Part shown: positions 47,151-57,916 of the stretch, piece after piece
Numbering within the stretch: position 1 is the first letter of the stretch
How the letters are laid out: each line of letters opens with the position of its first letter
From: Metabacillus mangrovi
GTDB taxonomy: Bacteria > Bacillota > Bacilli > Bacillales > Bacillaceae
Direction of reading: 5' to 3'
NCBI RefSeq assembly: GCF_009711125.1
Contig: NZ_WMIB01000001.1
Coordinates: forward strand, 682,001-746,000
Length of the DNA: 64,000 nt
Notes under the pieces: generated by a model
What the model was told of the DNA's origin: nothing
What the model saw: the letters and a program-made list of their open reading frames with translations, nothing else
The model's database searches: none
Translations under genes and position numbers: made by a program

Positions 47151-48422
47151 TTAAATTCGTTTCGATAAAATGGTGTCTGCCAGCATAGAAATGGAAATTT
47201 CCTGCTGCTCTCCGGACTCCATATCTTTAAGGGTGATGACTTCGCGTTCCAGTTCATCGTCACCGAGGACGGCCACAAATCTTGCCTTCAGCCTGTCTGC
47301 TGCTTTAAACTGGCCCTTCAGCTTTTTGTTCTCATAATCGCGTTCCGCGGAAATCCCGGATTCCCGAAGTCCGTTTAGGATGGAAACCGATCTGTCTCTT
47401 GCACGGTCACCCATATACGCTACAAAGCAGTCGATGCCGGTATCGACCGGAAGTTCTGCTTTCTCTGCATCAATTGCAGCAAGGAAGCGCTCCAGACTCA
47501 TGGCAAAGCCGATTCCAGACATTTCAGGGCCGCCCATTTCCTTCACAAGCCCGCTGTATCTGCCGCCGCCTGCAAGCGTTGTAATCGCCCCGAATCCTTC
47601 TGCGTTGCTCATAATTTCAAAAGCGGTGTGGTTATAGTAATCCAAGCCGCGGACCAGGTTTTTGTCTACCGTATATGGAATTCCGATGGCATCCAAATAC
47701 CCTTTAACCTGTTCAAAATAAGCGGAAGATTCTTCGTTCAGGAACTCCAGAATCGATGGTGCTGAATGAACAAGCTCATGCTCACGGTCCTTTTTGCAAT
47801 CGAGGATCCTCAGAGGATTCTGCCCGAGCCGCTTTTGGCAATCCGCACAGAACTCGCCAATCCTCGGACTGAAATGCTGTACAAGTGCTTCTTTGTGCGC
47901 CGTTCTGCTTTCCTGGTCGCCAAGACTGTTGATGACAAGCTTTAGATCTTTAAGGCCTGCTTTTTTGTAGACATTCATGGCGAGTGAGATCACTTCTGCA
48001 TCGATCGCCGGATCATCGCTGCCGATTGCCTCAATCCCAAACTGTACGAATTGGCGGAACCGCCCTGCCTGGGGCCGTTCATAACGGAACATCGGCCCGA
48101 TATAATACAGCTTGACCGGCGATTGGGGGGAGGCATGCAATTTGTTCTCGACGAAAGAGCGGACAGCTGATGCCGTTCCTTCCGGACGCAGCGTCATGCT
48201 CCGGCCTTTGCGGTCCTCAAATGTATACATTTCCTTCTGGACAATATCCGTCGATTCTCCAACGCTTCGGAGGAAAAGCTCTGTATGCTCAAAAATAGGT
48301 GTCCTGATTTCCTTGTACTGATATGCGCTGCATACTTCTCTTGCAATTTTCTCGATATACTGCCACTTCTCTGACTGCCCCGGCAGAATATCCTGTGTCC
48401 CTCTTGGAACCTGAAATGCCAT
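47151..48422 (-). CDS. hisS: Histidyl-tRNA synthetase
   Basis: 423-residue class II synthetase. Motif 1 area [19 protein letters not shown], motif 2 [24 protein letters not shown], His A box [22 protein letters not shown] and the C-terminal anticodon domain. ATG at 48420-48422 ([15 protein letters not shown]) follows AGGAG; two start codons just upstream overlap that site. First gene of the T-box-regulated hisS-aspS operon. Confidence 0.97.
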   Translation of the reverse strand: MAFQVPRGTQDILPGQSEKWQYIEKIAREVCSAYQYKEIRTPIFEHTELFLRSVGESTDIVQKEMYTFEDRKGRSMTLRPEGTASAVRSFVENKLHASPQSPVKLYYIGPMFRYERPQAGRFRQFVQFGIEAIGSDDPAIDAEVISLAMNVYKKAGLKDLKLVINSLGDQESRTAHKEALVQHFSPRIGEFCADCQKRLGQNPLRILDCKKDREHELVHSAPSILEFLNEESSAYFEQVKGYLDAIGIPYTVDKNLVRGLDYYNHTAFEIMSNAEGFGAITTLAGGGRYSGLVKEMGGPEMSGIGFAMSLERFLAAIDAEKAELPVDTGIDCFVAYMGDRARDRSVSILNGLRESGISAERDYENKKLKGQFKAADRLKARFVAVLGDDELEREVITLKDMESGEQQEISISMLADTILSKRI

Positions 48423-48477
48423 TTTCATCACTCCTGCATACGAAAAAATTAAGATTCTGTCTGTCCAGACAGCTGAA

Positions 48478-48764
48478 AATAAAAAACTCCCACCCCTGCA
48501 TCATGCAGGGACGAGAGTTATACCCGTGGTTCCACCCTAATTGAAGTCCGCTCTTGCCGGACTTCCACTCATAGCCGTTAACGCCGGCTGCGTCCATTTC
48601 CTACTAAGCCTGCGCTTTTCAGAAAGGAACCTAAGAAGTGTTCTTTCATTGGATCATCACGGAGAAATGCTTTCAGCCAGGGCATTTCCTCTCTTTCCGC
48701 GTGTACTTCCAGCTACTCTTCTTCCTCGCTGGTTCATGTATGTACGTTGCTTAAACTCGAAGTT
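48478..48764 (-). promoter_or_regulatory. T-box riboswitch of hisS-aspS
   Basis: Minus-strand leader with T-box AGGGTGGAACCACG (48525-48538) and a downstream terminator (arms at about 48487-48501 and 48504-48518, U-tract at 48478-48486). Stem I contains the GA-motif-like AGAGAGGAAATGC. A CAC at 48638-48640 (within GAACACTTC) fits a histidine specifier. Confidence 0.92.
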
Positions 48765-48770
48765 TATCTT

Positions 48771-48799
48771 ATCATACGCACGCCTGCTTGTCATGTCAA
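48771..48799 (-). promoter_or_regulatory. Sigma-A promoter of hisS-aspS
   Basis: Minus strand TTGACA (48794-48799), 17 bases, TATGAT (48771-48776): eleven of twelve consensus bases. The -35 overlaps the stop codon of the small gene at 48796. Confidence 0.85.
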
Positions 48800-48972
48800 G
48801 ATTGTTTGAGATGTTTTTTTAAGGTTTTAACCTCTCTTGATGTAAGACCGAATTCCGGGGCCGTTTCAAAAGAGCCTGGATCCTGCTCCATTTTTGCCGA
48901 TGAATGCAGGTCTGTTGAAAATAAACTCCCCGGGAGCCTGTGGGCCGTTTCTCCTTTTTCGCTGTACCTCAT
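48796..48972 (-). CDS. Small protein upstream of hisS (YrzK-like position)
   Basis: 58 residues: MRYSEKGETAHRLPGSLFSTD...ending GLTSREVKTLKKHLKQS, with no membrane helix. The C-terminal segment looks like a short amphipathic helix (LTSREVKTLKKHL). AAAGGGG precedes the ATG at 48970-48972. Bacillus subtilis has a small gene, yrzK, between hisS and yrvJ, and this is the same place, but I cannot confirm homology from sequence. Its stop codon lies inside the hisS promoter, so it may share transcripts with the T-box leader. Confidence 0.5.
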   Translation of the reverse strand: MRYSEKGETAHRLPGSLFSTDLHSSAKMEQDPGSFETAPEFGLTSREVKTLKKHLKQS

Positions 48973-49097
48973 TTTCGCTGCCCCTTTCCTAAGTTTCATT
49001 TTAGCTTGCCCAATTTGTTGAAAAATTATTTCAAACGGCCCAAGGAATTGCCGATATAATGATAGAAGTGTACGTAGTGGAGAAAAGGAGGTTCTTA

Positions 49098-50810
49098 ATG
49101 TCTAAAAAATGGATTGCAGCTGCAGCCGCTGCCATTCTTCTGTTCTCTGCGTTCCCTGCGCCGCCTTACGAGGCAGAAGCAGCACCGCAGGAGAAAGCGA
49201 AAATCCTGAATGATACGCTGAACATTCGCAAAGGTCCGGGATTGAGCTACGGAATTGAAGCAGTAGCCCGCAAAAATGAATCATATGGCGTTTTGGAAAG
49301 AACGAAGGATTGGGTGAAGCTTGACCTGCCTGGAAACCGTACAGGCTGGGCAGCAAGCTGGCTCGTCCAGGTACAGTCTCCTGAAAAGAAAGAATATGTG
49401 TATGCCACTACTGATGATGTAAGGATCCGCTCAGGCGCAGGCACCAATTACCGCATCACAGGAAGTCTTCCTGAAGGCAGACAAGCTGTCTTGCTTGAGA
49501 GGAAAGGAAGCTGGACTAAAGTTTCGTATGATGGAGCAACAGGCTGGGTCGCATCCCAGTTCATCGCAGGCCGGAGCACCGGCGGTACCAAAGCTCCTGA
49601 AGCTCCAAAAGGAACAAATGGTTACATAACCGCTGCTTCCTTGAATGTCCGTTCAGCTCCCGCATCTGCAAGTTCTATCATTGGTTCAGTCAAGAAAGGA
49701 ACAGCCGTTGTCATTTTGCAGACGAATGGCTCATGGCACCGGATTTCCTACAGTGGAAAGACCGGCTGGGTGAGCAGCGATTTTGTCAGCAGCAAGGCAG
49801 CTTCCGGAACCACAAAGCCCAAATCGGGTCAAGTGACGGCAAACTCACTGAACGTAAGGAGCACCCCTGCTTTAAGCGGAAGCATTGCAGGAAAGGTATC
49901 TAAAAATCAAAAAGTTGAAATCATCGATGAACGGGACAGCTGGCTGAAAATCCGCTTCAGCGGATCAAGGACAGGCTGGGTCTCAGCGCTGTATATTAAG
50001 TCCGTTTCAGAAGGAAGCACAGATCGCGTAGACGGCGGGACGAGCGGATCCATCAGACTGCTGTCTTCCGGGACGAACATCCGCACGAAACCAACCGTGA
50101 GCAGTCAGGTCCTTATGAGGGGAGCAGCAGGCCAAACGTTTACAGTCATCGGTATACAGAATGACTGGTACCAGATTTCACTGCCGAACGGCCGGACCGG
50201 GTTTGTAGCTGGCTGGCTGGCAGAAGATTCAAAATTGGGCCAGGCGATTAAGAAGCCTGCAGCCGCAAATTCCTTAAAAGGCAAAACCATCGTGATCGAT
50301 CCGGGGCATGGCGGGATGGATGGCGGTACGTCCGGGCACGGGGGTACGCTTGAAAAGAACCTGACAATGAGAACGGCCGGACTGCTGGCGGAGGGACTTC
50401 AAAGCCAAGGAGCCAACCCGATTTTGACAAGAAGCTCAGACTATTACATCACACTTGGTTCAAGAGTGAGCACCTCTCATCTAAAAAAGGCAGATGCATT
50501 CATTAGTGTTCATTATGACAGCAACCCGGTAAGAACGGTACGCGGGATGACGGTCTATTATTATCACTCATCCGGCAAGCTTCTGGCACAGCCTGTGAAA
50601 GAGGAACTAATCCGCTCGACTCGTTCAAAAGACCGCGGAGTCCAATTTGGAAATTATAAAGTGCTCCGCGACAACAGCAGACCGTCCATATTACTCGAAC
50701 TCGGTTTCCTGAGCAATACCGCTGATGAAATGACCGTTAATTCCAACGGGTTCCAAAATTCAGCAGCCAATGGCATTACAAATGGTCTGAAAAAATATTT
50801 TTCCCAATAA
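49098..50810 (+). CDS. yrvJ: N-acetylmuramoyl-L-alanine amidase with five SH3b domains
   Basis: 570 residues, exported. Signal peptide with cleavage near AEA-AP (residue about 28). Five bacterial SH3 repeats follow at about 33-91, 98-156, 172-230, 242-301 and 315-375, each with an LNIRxGPG-like start (LNIRKGPG, VRIRSGAG, LNVRSAPA, LNVRSTPA, TNIRTKPT) and a GWV/GFV end. The C-terminal Amidase_3 domain has zinc ligands in IDPGHGGMDGG, EKNL and ISVHYDSN, and catalytic Glu in LLELGFLSN. It cleaves stem peptides from glycan in the cell wall. ATG at 49098 follows AAAGGAGG. Confidence 0.94.
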   Translation: MSKKWIAAAAAAILLFSAFPAPPYEAEAAPQEKAKILNDTLNIRKGPGLSYGIEAVARKNESYGVLERTKDWVKLDLPGNRTGWAASWLVQVQSPEKKEYVYATTDDVRIRSGAGTNYRITGSLPEGRQAVLLERKGSWTKVSYDGATGWVASQFIAGRSTGGTKAPEAPKGTNGYITAASLNVRSAPASASSIIGSVKKGTAVVILQTNGSWHRISYSGKTGWVSSDFVSSKAASGTTKPKSGQVTANSLNVRSTPALSGSIAGKVSKNQKVEIIDERDSWLKIRFSGSRTGWVSALYIKSVSEGSTDRVDGGTSGSIRLLSSGTNIRTKPTVSSQVLMRGAAGQTFTVIGIQNDWYQISLPNGRTGFVAGWLAEDSKLGQAIKKPAAANSLKGKTIVIDPGHGGMDGGTSGHGGTLEKNLTMRTAGLLAEGLQSQGANPILTRSSDYYITLGSRVSTSHLKKADAFISVHYDSNPVRTVRGMTVYYYHSSGKLLAQPVKEELIRSTRSKDRGVQFGNYKVLRDNSRPSILLELGFLSNTADEMTVNSNGFQNSAANGITNGLKKYFSQ

Positions 50811-50839
50811 AAAAAGGAAGCCGGCCGGCTTCCTTTTTT
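50811..50839 (+). terminator. Bidirectional terminator of yrvJ and the relA-dtd operon
   Basis: GGAAGCCGGCCGGCTTCC palindrome with A and T tracts between the convergent genes; overlaps the dtd stop. Confidence 0.9.
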
Positions 50840-51290
50840 ATTTACCCTGTTCGCTGCTGTCGATCACAAGCGTGACAGGGCCATCATTGATGAGGGAAAC
50901 ATCCATCATCGCACCGAATTTTCCAGTTTTCACTTTCAGGCCAAGCTCCCTCAGCGAAAGATTGAAAGCCTCATAAAGCGGTTCTGCCTGATCGGGCTTT
51001 GCCGCTCCCATGAAATTCGGCCTCCTCCCTTTTCGGCAGTCGCCGTAAAGAGTGAACTGTGAAACGGAAAGGACTTCGCCACCTGCATCGAGGATGGAGT
51101 CGTTCATTTTACCGGATTCATCTTCGAAAATACGCAGATTGGCAAGCTTGTCCGCCAGATATCGGGCATCTTTCTCGCTGTCATCATGCGTTATTCCGAC
51201 AAGCACCATAATGCCCGGGCCGATTTTTCCCGTCAGTTCTCCATCCGCTGTAACCGATGATTCTTTGACACGCTGAAGAACAATTCTCAT
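50838..51290 (-). CDS. dtd: D-aminoacyl-tRNA deacylase
   Basis: 150 residues. Removes D-amino acids (and misloaded glycine) from t[21 protein letters not shown] start, [20 protein letters not shown] (conserved SQFTLY active-site strand) and [24 protein letters not shown] (Gly-cisPro-like GP motif) are intact. It follows relA by 17 bases, the usual Firmicute order. Co-transcribed with relA from the promoter at 53.5 kb. Confidence 0.95.
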   Translation of the reverse strand: MRIVLQRVKESSVTADGELTGKIGPGIMVLVGITHDDSEKDARYLADKLANLRIFEDESGKMNDSILDAGGEVLSVSQFTLYGDCRKGRRPNFMGAAKPDQAEPLYEAFNLSLRELGLKVKTGKFGAMMDVSLINDGPVTLVIDSSEQGK

Positions 51291-51307
51291 AGCAGCAGAC
51301 CCTCTCT

Positions 51308-53506
51308 TTAATTCATTAATCTCCGTACAGAGTATATGTCTGATATTTGTTTTATTCTTTCTACGACTTTGTGCAAATGATTAATATTGGCGATCGAAAG
51401 AGCCATATGGATGGTCGCTACCTTGTTGCGGTCCGACCTTCCGGAAACGGACGAAATATTCGTTTTCGTTTCATTTACAGCCTGAAGGACTTCATTCAGA
51501 AGGCCTCTCCGGTCGTAGCCCATGATTTCGATCTCGACATTGTACTCTTTTTTCCCGTCAACCTGATGCTCCCATTCAACCGGTATGAGCCGGTCCTTCG
51601 CATCATCTGTCTGGATGTTGGTACAGTCATCACGGTGCACAGATACACCGCGGCCTTTCGTGATGAATCCTACGATTTCATCGCCTGGAACAGGATTGCA
51701 GCATTTTGAAAGACGGATCAGCAGATTGTCGATGCCCTTTACCTGGACACCTGCGTCTCTTTTCTTCGGAGAAGGATATTGCTTCGTCTCCGTGATAACC
51801 TCTTCGACAGCTTTCTCCTGCTCCTCCAGATCCCGCTGCTTGCGCCATTTCTCGGTCAGACGGTTGGCAACCTGCAGGGGAGTGATGCCGTTGTATCCAA
51901 CAGCCGCAAACATGTCTTCATCATTGGCAAAATTAAATTTCTCATATACGCGTTTAACGTTATCAGCAGCAAGGATTTCTTTCAGGTCGAAGTCCATGTT
52001 CTTAATTTCCTTCTCGACCCATTCCCTGCCCTTTTCAACATTTTCTTCCCGCCGCTGCTTTTTAAAGAACTGGCGGATCTTGTTTTTAGCCTGTGAAGTC
52101 TGTGCAAGCTTAAGCCAGTCTTGACTCGGTCCATAGGAATGCTTGGACGTCAGAATTTCAATGATATCGCCCGTTTTCAATTTATAGTCGAGCGTCACCA
52201 TTTTTCCGTTCACTTTTGCGCCAATCGTTTTATTTCCGATTTCCGAGTGAATGCGATAGGAAAAATCAATCGGCACAGAACCGGAAGGAAGCTCGATGAC
52301 ATCTCCTTTAGGAGTAAAAACAAACACCATATCAGAGAATAAATCAATCTTCAGAGATTCCATAAACTCTTCCGCATTCGTAGACTCATTTTGAAATTCG
52401 AGTATTTCCCTGAACCAGCTCAGTTTTTTCTCAAGGGAGGCATGATCATCAAGCTCCTTGCCTTCCTTGTATGCCCAGTGTGCAGCAATCCCGTATTCTG
52501 CAATCCGGTGCATATCCATCGTGCGGATCTGCACTTCAAGAGGATCTCCTTTAGGACCGATTACGGTCGTATGAAGAGACTGGTACATATTCGGCTTCGG
52601 CATAGCAATGTAATCTTTAAACCTGCCCGGCATCGGCTTCCAGCATGTATGAATGATCCCAAGGACCGCGTAACAGTCCTTAATGCTGTTCACGACAATC
52701 CGGACCGCAAGCAGGTCATAGATCTCGTTGAATTGCTTATTCTGCAGAACCATTTTTTTATAAATGCTGTAAATATGTTTTGGCCGCCCTGAAAATTCCG
52801 CTGGAATCTGCACTTCCTCAACGCTGTTTTTCACCTCGCTGATGACTTCATCCAGATACTCTTCGCGTTCGGCACGCTTCTTTTTCATCAAATTGACAAT
52901 CCGGTAGTATTGCTGAGGATTTAAATAGCGGAGAGCCGTATCCTCAAGCTCCCATTTAATTTTAGAAATCCCGAGCCTGTGGGCAAGCGGGGCAAAAATC
53001 TCCAGTGTTTCATTGGAAATCCTCCGCTGCTTTTCCTGAGGAAGATGCTTTAGTGTCCTCATGTTATGAAGACGGTCTGCAAGCTTAATGAGGATGACCC
53101 TGATATCCTGGGCCATCGCAACGAACATCTTCCGATGGTTTTCCGCCTGCTGTTCTTCCTGGGATTTGTATTTGATTTTCCCGAGCTTTGTTACCCCATC
53201 TACAAGCATCGCCACTTCATCACTGAAAGCTTTGCGGATATCATCAAGGGTAACATCCGTATCTTCAACCACGTCATGCAAAAAACCGCCGGCAATGGTG
53301 GAGGGATCCATATCCAGATCCACCAGGATGCCAGCAACTTGAATGGGATGAATAATATATGGTTCACCGGATTTCCTGTACTGTTCACGGTGTGCTTCTT
53401 CCGCAAAATCGTACGCTTTCCGGATAAATTCAAGATTATCGTCAGCCAGGTACCGCTTTGCCCGTTCTATGACCTGTTCAGCGGTAAGGACTTGTTCATT
53501 CGCCAT
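51308..53506 (-). CDS. relA: Bifunctional (p)ppGpp synthetase/hydrolase RelA
   Basis: 732-residue long RSH enzyme controlling the stringent response. Order: HD hydrolase domain ([24 protein letters not shown]) at about 50-200, synthetase domain ([38 protein letters not shown]) at 240-350, TGS ([42 protein letters not shown]), helical and zinc-finger part ([14 protein letters not shown]), and C-terminal ACT. HD residues are intact, so it should both make and degrade the alarmone. Upstream promoter; apt precedes it after a terminator. Confidence 0.97.
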   Translation of the reverse strand: MANEQVLTAEQVIERAKRYLADDNLEFIRKAYDFAEEAHREQYRKSGEPYIIHPIQVAGILVDLDMDPSTIAGGFLHDVVEDTDVTLDDIRKAFSDEVAMLVDGVTKLGKIKYKSQEEQQAENHRKMFVAMAQDIRVILIKLADRLHNMRTLKHLPQEKQRRISNETLEIFAPLAHRLGISKIKWELEDTALRYLNPQQYYRIVNLMKKKRAEREEYLDEVISEVKNSVEEVQIPAEFSGRPKHIYSIYKKMVLQNKQFNEIYDLLAVRIVVNSIKDCYAVLGIIHTCWKPMPGRFKDYIAMPKPNMYQSLHTTVIGPKGDPLEVQIRTMDMHRIAEYGIAAHWAYKEGKELDDHASLEKKLSWFREILEFQNESTNAEEFMESLKIDLFSDMVFVFTPKGDVIELPSGSVPIDFSYRIHSEIGNKTIGAKVNGKMVTLDYKLKTGDIIEILTSKHSYGPSQDWLKLAQTSQAKNKIRQFFKKQRREENVEKGREWVEKEIKNMDFDLKEILAADNVKRVYEKFNFANDEDMFAAVGYNGITPLQVANRLTEKWRKQRDLEEQEKAVEEVITETKQYPSPKKRDAGVQVKGIDNLLIRLSKCCNPVPGDEIVGFITKGRGVSVHRDDCTNIQTDDAKDRLIPVEWEHQVDGKKEYNVEIEIMGYDRRGLLNEVLQAVNETKTNISSVSGRSDRNKVATIHMALSIANINHLHKVVERIKQISDIYSVRRLMN

Positions 53507-53542
53507 GAAATCACCTTTTTTGAAGAAAACTGTATTGTACCT

Positions 53543-53571
53543 ATTATCGTGAAAAAAAAGGGTTCTGTAAA
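53543..53571 (-). promoter_or_regulatory. Sigma-A promoter of relA-dtd
   Basis: Minus strand TTTACA (53566-53571), 17 bases, GATAAT (53543-53548), about 37 bases before relA. Confidence 0.7.
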
Positions 53572-53693
53572 GGGATAGGGAAATAATTCAGTTTTACGGT
53601 GAGCGGAACTGTTTAAAAGCCTGTTGAAACAATCCCTATAACCGCAGCAGTGTCTGCGCTTACAAAAACGTTGAAAAATGCATAAATTTCCCG

Positions 53694-53723
53694 AAAAAAA
53701 ACCGGCCATGAAGGGGCCGGTTT
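53694..53723 (-). terminator. Terminator of recJ-apt
   Basis: Minus strand AAACCGGCC / GGCCGGTTT stem, loop of seven, then U-rich tract; eight bases after the apt stop. Confidence 0.85.
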
Positions 53724-53731
53724 CAGCAATA

Positions 53732-54244
53732 TTAGTATTTCATCAATGTCAGAACTTCGTATCCATCCAACTTATTTCTTCCGTCAAGATAGGAAAGCTC
53801 AATCAAAAACGCCATTCCGGCAACGACTCCGCCAAGCTCCTCAACAAGCTTGATCGTTGCTTCGATCGTTCCGCCTGTAGCAAGCAGATCGTCCGTAATC
53901 AGCACCCGCTGACCTGGTTTGATCGCATCTCTATGAATCGTAAGAACATCTTTTCCGTACTCGAGACCGTAATCCACTTTTACGACTTCACGGGGCAGTT
54001 TGCCTTCTTTTCTGACCGGTGCAAAACCGACTTCCAGGGCATAAGCAACAGGGCATCCGATAATAAAGCCGCGTGCTTCCGGACCGACAACGAGATCAAT
54101 CTCTTTCTCTTTGGCAAATTCCACGATTTGGTCCGTAGCATATTTATAAACCTCGCCTTTATCCATCAGTGTCGTGATGTCCTTAAAGCGGATTCCCGGT
54201 TTTGGATAGTCCTCGACGATTGTTACATATTGTTTTAAATCCAT
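53732..54244 (-). CDS. apt: Adenine phosphoribosyltransferase
   Basis: 170 residues. Salvages adenine to AMP with [31 protein letters not shown] start, [32 protein letters not shown], and the PRPP loop [19 protein letters not shown] at 54242-54244 follows GAGGAGGA; 14 extra codons upstream overlap the recJ end. It follows recJ by 16 bases and precedes relA, the conserved recJ-apt-relA order. Confidence 0.97.
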   Translation of the reverse strand: MDLKQYVTIVEDYPKPGIRFKDITTLMDKGEVYKYATDQIVEFAKEKEIDLVVGPEARGFIIGCPVAYALEVGFAPVRKEGKLPREVVKVDYGLEYGKDVLTIHRDAIKPGQRVLITDDLLATGGTIEATIKLVEELGGVVAGMAFLIELSYLDGRNKLDGYEVLTLMKY

Positions 54245-54260
54245 CTTCCGTTTTTCCTCC

Positions 54261-56615
54261 TCAAACTTGAACAGGCCTTGAAGCATTGCTTATCTGTTCA
54301 TCAAACCATTCGAGAAGTTCGCGGTAAGATGAATAAAGCAGCCTGTTTTCCAGCTCCATTTGATCTTTTTTCTGTTGATACGAGGCCGATTCATTTAAAT
54401 CCCGTTTGCTTCCATTCCGGTTAACTGAAATCAGACCATTGTTTATTGTAACAAACTCCAGCTCAAAAAACACCTTTGACATAAATTTGACGGTATCGGC
54501 TGTCCATCCTTTATGTTTCGCAAGCTCCTCGCCGTGCCGTTTGACATCAAATGCATCTCTTTTCATCAGGAAGCTGTAGTACCATTTGAAATGCTCTCTT
54601 GACGGCATCGTGGAAAAGAAATGGGTTTCTTTTTGAAGGAACAGTACATAGATGCGCTCAGGAGATCCTTGAGCAAACAAAGCAGAAAGCAGCTGAATGT
54701 CCTCCGGTACATCCATGAAAACCGCATACTCCCCGGTTAAATTCATTTTTCCGGCTTCTTCCGGAGTCCTGATCAATTCCAAAGGCTTGGATATGCCAAG
54801 CTCGGAAAGCTGCCCGGTCGTCTCTTCCCGAAAGGAGATCAGCCGCCTTTTTCCTGCCGGAATCCGGTCCAGCACAGTCTTCGGCTGCCTCGTGCCCCTG
54901 TGGTCAAAAAGCTGCCTCGTCTGAACCGCAGCATCCTGAAGCATAAGCTGCGGCTTGCGGAAGTTATTCCATTCATTGATGGACAGCTGGCCGACCACTG
55001 CTATTTTCGATACAGGGGAAATCTCATCCTGAAGATAGCCGAACCCGAAACCGACACAATCCAATTCGGTCCCTTCCTGTTCCAGCGTCACCTTCAGATG
55101 ATTCTGATTGGAACCGATTTTTCTCATCCCTGACACAGAAAGATCCTCGATCATGATGACAGGCTTTGGATTATCCATTCCGAAAGGAGCAAGCAAGTTC
55201 ATTTCTTCAATCGATGAAAGCGTCACGTCCTCGAGACGGCAGGATAAATCCACTTTTGTTAAAGGAACGAAATCTTCTTCGGTCAGCTGTTCGCCTGCCT
55301 GCTTATTCAAGCGCGCCCGGAGCTCGTCCACATCTTTAGCAGCGAGCGTCATCCCGGCTGCCATCGGGTGTCCCCCGAAATGAGGCAGCAGTTCTCTGCA
55401 TTCCGATAAATTTTTAAACAAATCGAAGCCTGGAATGCTCCGGGCAGACCCTTTTGCATTCACGCCTTCCTCATCAAGACAAAGAACGATGGCAGGACGG
55501 TAAAATTTCTCTACAAGCTTGGAGGCAACAATCCCCACAACTCCTGGATTCCAGCCCCGCCCTGCGACGACAAGCACAGGGTATTCCTCCGGAGGGTACA
55601 TCGATTCCGTCATTTCAATCGCCTCACGGGCTATATCCTGGACAATTTTCTGGCGTTCCCGGTTAAGCGCATCGATGTCCGCTGCAAGCGCATCTGCTTT
55701 TTCGGGCTCCGTCGTCCTGAGGCACTCAACGGCAGGGGCGGCGGACTGAAGTCTGCCGACCGCGTTGATTCTCGGGGCAATCGCAAACCCCACCGTTTCC
55801 TCGGTCACTTCATTCTCTTTTGCCGATGACTGCTTAAGCAGTGCCTTGATTCCTGGCCGGCTTGTCCTTTTCAGCAGTTCAATTCCTCTTCTTGCGATCA
55901 GCCGGTTCTCCCCGCGGAGTGAAACGAGGTCAGCTATTGTGCCAATAGCGGCAAGCTCCAGAAAAGTGTCCTGAACCGTACCGAGAAGGGCATGGGATAC
56001 CTTCAGAGCCACACCGACACCGGCAAGCTCTTTGAAAGGATAGGAGCTGTCCCGGAGCTTCGGATGCACGATCGCGTTCGCTTCAGGAAGGACGGGCCCT
56101 GCCTCATGGTGATCCGTAATGATCAGATCAAGACCGAGCTCTTTTGCATAGAGGGCTTCCTCTACAGCAGATATTCCGGTATCCACAGTAATGATCAGGG
56201 AGGTCCCTGCTTCCTTCAGTTTCAAGAAGGCTCCCTTATTCGGGCCATACCCCTCCTTGAACCGGTCCGGGATGTAAAAATCCGCATCTGCACCGATCTG
56301 CAGCAGGGTTTCAAGCATAACAACCGTTGACGTTACACCGTCTGCATCATAATCTCCGTACACGACTATTTTTTCTCCGGCTTGAACTGCTTTTGCGATC
56401 CTCACAGCGGCAATTTCCATATCGTTGAGCAGGAACGGATCATGAAACTCCTGCTGATCCGTATATAAAAAAGCGGCAGCTTCTTCTGGTTCTTCAATTC
56501 CCCTGTTCACGAGCAGGGAGGCTGCCAGATTCGTAATGTTTAAGCTTTCAGCAAGCAGAGCAGATTTCGATGAATCCGCTCCCGAAATGGTCCATCGGGC
56601 TTTTGGTTTTAACAT
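54261..56615 (-). CDS. recJ: Single-stranded-DNA-specific exonuclease RecJ
   Basis: 784-residue 5'-3' exonuclease for recombination and mismatch repair. DHH core: [18 protein letters not shown] (motif I), [11 protein letters not shown] (DHH), VHPKL and [12 protein letters not shown]1 domain with [14 protein letters not shown] fold and the long Firmicute-type C-terminal extension of about 220 residues. ATG at 56613-56615 follows GAGGGGTGA. First gene of recJ-apt with a good promoter. Confidence 0.96.
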   Translation of the reverse strand: MLKPKARWTISGADSSKSALLAESLNITNLAASLLVNRGIEEPEEAAAFLYTDQQEFHDPFLLNDMEIAAVRIAKAVQAGEKIVVYGDYDADGVTSTVVMLETLLQIGADADFYIPDRFKEGYGPNKGAFLKLKEAGTSLIITVDTGISAVEEALYAKELGLDLIITDHHEAGPVLPEANAIVHPKLRDSSYPFKELAGVGVALKVSHALLGTVQDTFLELAAIGTIADLVSLRGENRLIARRGIELLKRTSRPGIKALLKQSSAKENEVTEETVGFAIAPRINAVGRLQSAAPAVECLRTTEPEKADALAADIDALNRERQKIVQDIAREAIEMTESMYPPEEYPVLVVAGRGWNPGVVGIVASKLVEKFYRPAIVLCLDEEGVNAKGSARSIPGFDLFKNLSECRELLPHFGGHPMAAGMTLAAKDVDELRARLNKQAGEQLTEEDFVPLTKVDLSCRLEDVTLSSIEEMNLLAPFGMDNPKPVIMIEDLSVSGMRKIGSNQNHLKVTLEQEGTELDCVGFGFGYLQDEISPVSKIAVVGQLSINEWNNFRKPQLMLQDAAVQTRQLFDHRGTRQPKTVLDRIPAGKRRLISFREETTGQLSELGISKPLELIRTPEEAGKMNLTGEYAVFMDVPEDIQLLSALFAQGSPERIYVLFLQKETHFFSTMPSREHFKWYYSFLMKRDAFDVKRHGEELAKHKGWTADTVKFMSKVFFELEFVTINNGLISVNRNGSKRDLNESASYQQKKDQMELENRLLYSSYRELLEWFDEQISNASRPVQV

Positions 56616-56637
56616 TTCTTCACCCCTCAATCATTCT

Positions 56638-56666
56638 ATTATACTTGAGGAAATGACGGGTTTCAA
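56638..56666 (-). promoter_or_regulatory. Sigma-A promoter of recJ
   Basis: Minus strand TTGAAA (56661-56666), 17 bases, TATAAT (56638-56643), 22 bases before the recJ start. Confidence 0.8.
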
Positions 56667-56732
56667 ACAGAGGATGGCGGGTGCAGTCCTCCAGGAGAAG
56701 GATCGCACTGCTGCGGCTGGAATCAGGCGTTC

Positions 56733-57263
56733 TCACTTTTCCATAAGGATGATTTCCCCATTCTTCAGCTTCCCTGGTTTTCGTCCGCTGTAGCCTTTCT
56801 TCCTGAGCTCCCCCGCGAGAACCGGGATAAAAAACCCATGGGAAACAGCCAGGATGTGCTCATGGCCTGACCCCTCCGCTTCCTCAATCCAGCGGCCGGC
56901 TCTCAAGGCGGTCTGGTGTTTTGATTCCATCTGGGAAGGATGAGACATCAGCCAGCACAATCTGCCCATTACCGTCCAAATGTGATAAGGAAGCCTTGGT
57001 CCGCCTGCCAGAAAAGGAGACAGCGGAACTTCCCTGAGAAGCGGAGTCTGCACCGGCACCCCGTAGACCGATTCAGCGGTTCGGACGGCCCGAGGCAAGT
57101 CGCTTGAAAAGCAAGCATCCCAGCTGCCCTCCTGAGCCTCAAAATGTACTGGTATTAATGGAGCAGAATCATAATCGCTGCACCAGCTTGTAAACTCTGC
57201 CGAATACATCCTGTTTGGATACGGACACTCCACTTCATAATGTCTCATAAGGGAAATTTTCAT
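56733..57263 (-). CDS. Histidine phosphatase family protein
   Basis: 176 residues of the phosphoglycerate mutase-like superfamily. The catalytic motif is LMRHYE (RHY instead of the usual RHG), with FSSDLPRAVRTAESV (second Arg), a Glu-containing LREVPLSPFLAGGPRLP and VSHGFF (second His). All catalytic positions are present, so it is probably an active phosphatase of unknown substrate. ATG at 57261-57263 follows AGGAG; 16 earlier codons have no similarity. Not part of the conserved recJ neighbourhood in Bacillus subtilis. Confidence 0.85.
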   Translation of the reverse strand: MKISLMRHYEVECPYPNRMYSAEFTSWCSDYDSAPLIPVHFEAQEGSWDACFSSDLPRAVRTAESVYGVPVQTPLLREVPLSPFLAGGPRLPYHIWTVMGRLCWLMSHPSQMESKHQTALRAGRWIEEAEGSGHEHILAVSHGFFIPVLAGELRKKGYSGRKPGKLKNGEIILMEK

Positions 57264-57511
57264 TCTATTACTCTCCTGAATGTATGTTTCATTCCAGCTC
57301 TCATCAATCATTCAAAACTGTTTTTCTGGATAGCAGAAAATGCTTGTTTTCCATTTTTTAGCCTTCTTCACAGACTCTATTATATAGGAAAAAAGAGAGA
57401 GGAAGCCCCTTTTTTTGTAAGAGGGAACCGTATTTCGAGCCGGGTAGTCATCAGGGAGTTTTAGTGGCGCCAATGCGGACACCGCTTAGTGGATCGTGAA
57501 AAAACAGCAAG

Positions 57512-57540
57512 AAAAAAAGCCGTGCATATACGGCTTTTTC
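57512..57540 (-). terminator. Terminator of lapA
   Basis: Minus strand AAGCCGT / ACGGCTT stem with U-tract, overlapping the lapA stop. Confidence 0.8.
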
Positions 57541-57901
57541 AGTCTTTCCTTTGCTTCCGTTCTGTGCGGCTGGGAAGCGTATGATCCGGTTCGTCCGTGT
57601 GTGGAACGGCTTTCTCCGGCTGCCCGGATTTGGCCAGAGGTTCCTCGTGCTTGACTGGACGCTCCTCCAGCTGTTTGCGAAGAGTTTTATTTTCTTTTTT
57701 CAAACTGCGGGTACGGTTCATTCCCGTAAAGCCGACCATTAAAGCCCCGATCAGCACTGACGCCAGCACGATCAGAATAAGCGGCCACTGCGCCTCTCCG
57801 AACAGGTAATTCACTTCTACCGGCTCGACGTTCATCACCGCAAAAATAGCAACAATAAGTGCAAAAAAGATCACAAGCAGCAAACTAAACGATTTGTTCA
57901 C
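57539..57901 (-). CDS. lapA: LapA family (DUF1049) membrane protein
   Basis: 120 residues with two hydrophobic helices (SLLLVIFFALIVAIFAVMNVEPVEVNYLFGEAQWPLILIVLASVLIGALMVG) in the typical NxxxVxxNYLFG arrangement, followed by a charged cytoplasmic tail (SLKKENKTLRKQLEERP). Homologue of Bacillus subtilis YrvD; LapA proteins in other bacteria help assemble lipopolysaccharide, which is absent here, so its role in a Gram-positive is unknown. Follows the metal exporter gene by 15 bases. Confidence 0.88.
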   Translation of the reverse strand: MNKSFSLLLVIFFALIVAIFAVMNVEPVEVNYLFGEAQWPLILIVLASVLIGALMVGFTGMNRTRSLKKENKTLRKQLEERPVKHEEPLAKSGQPEKAVPHTDEPDHTLPSRTERKQRKD

Positions 57902-57916
57902 AAAACGTCCTCCTTC

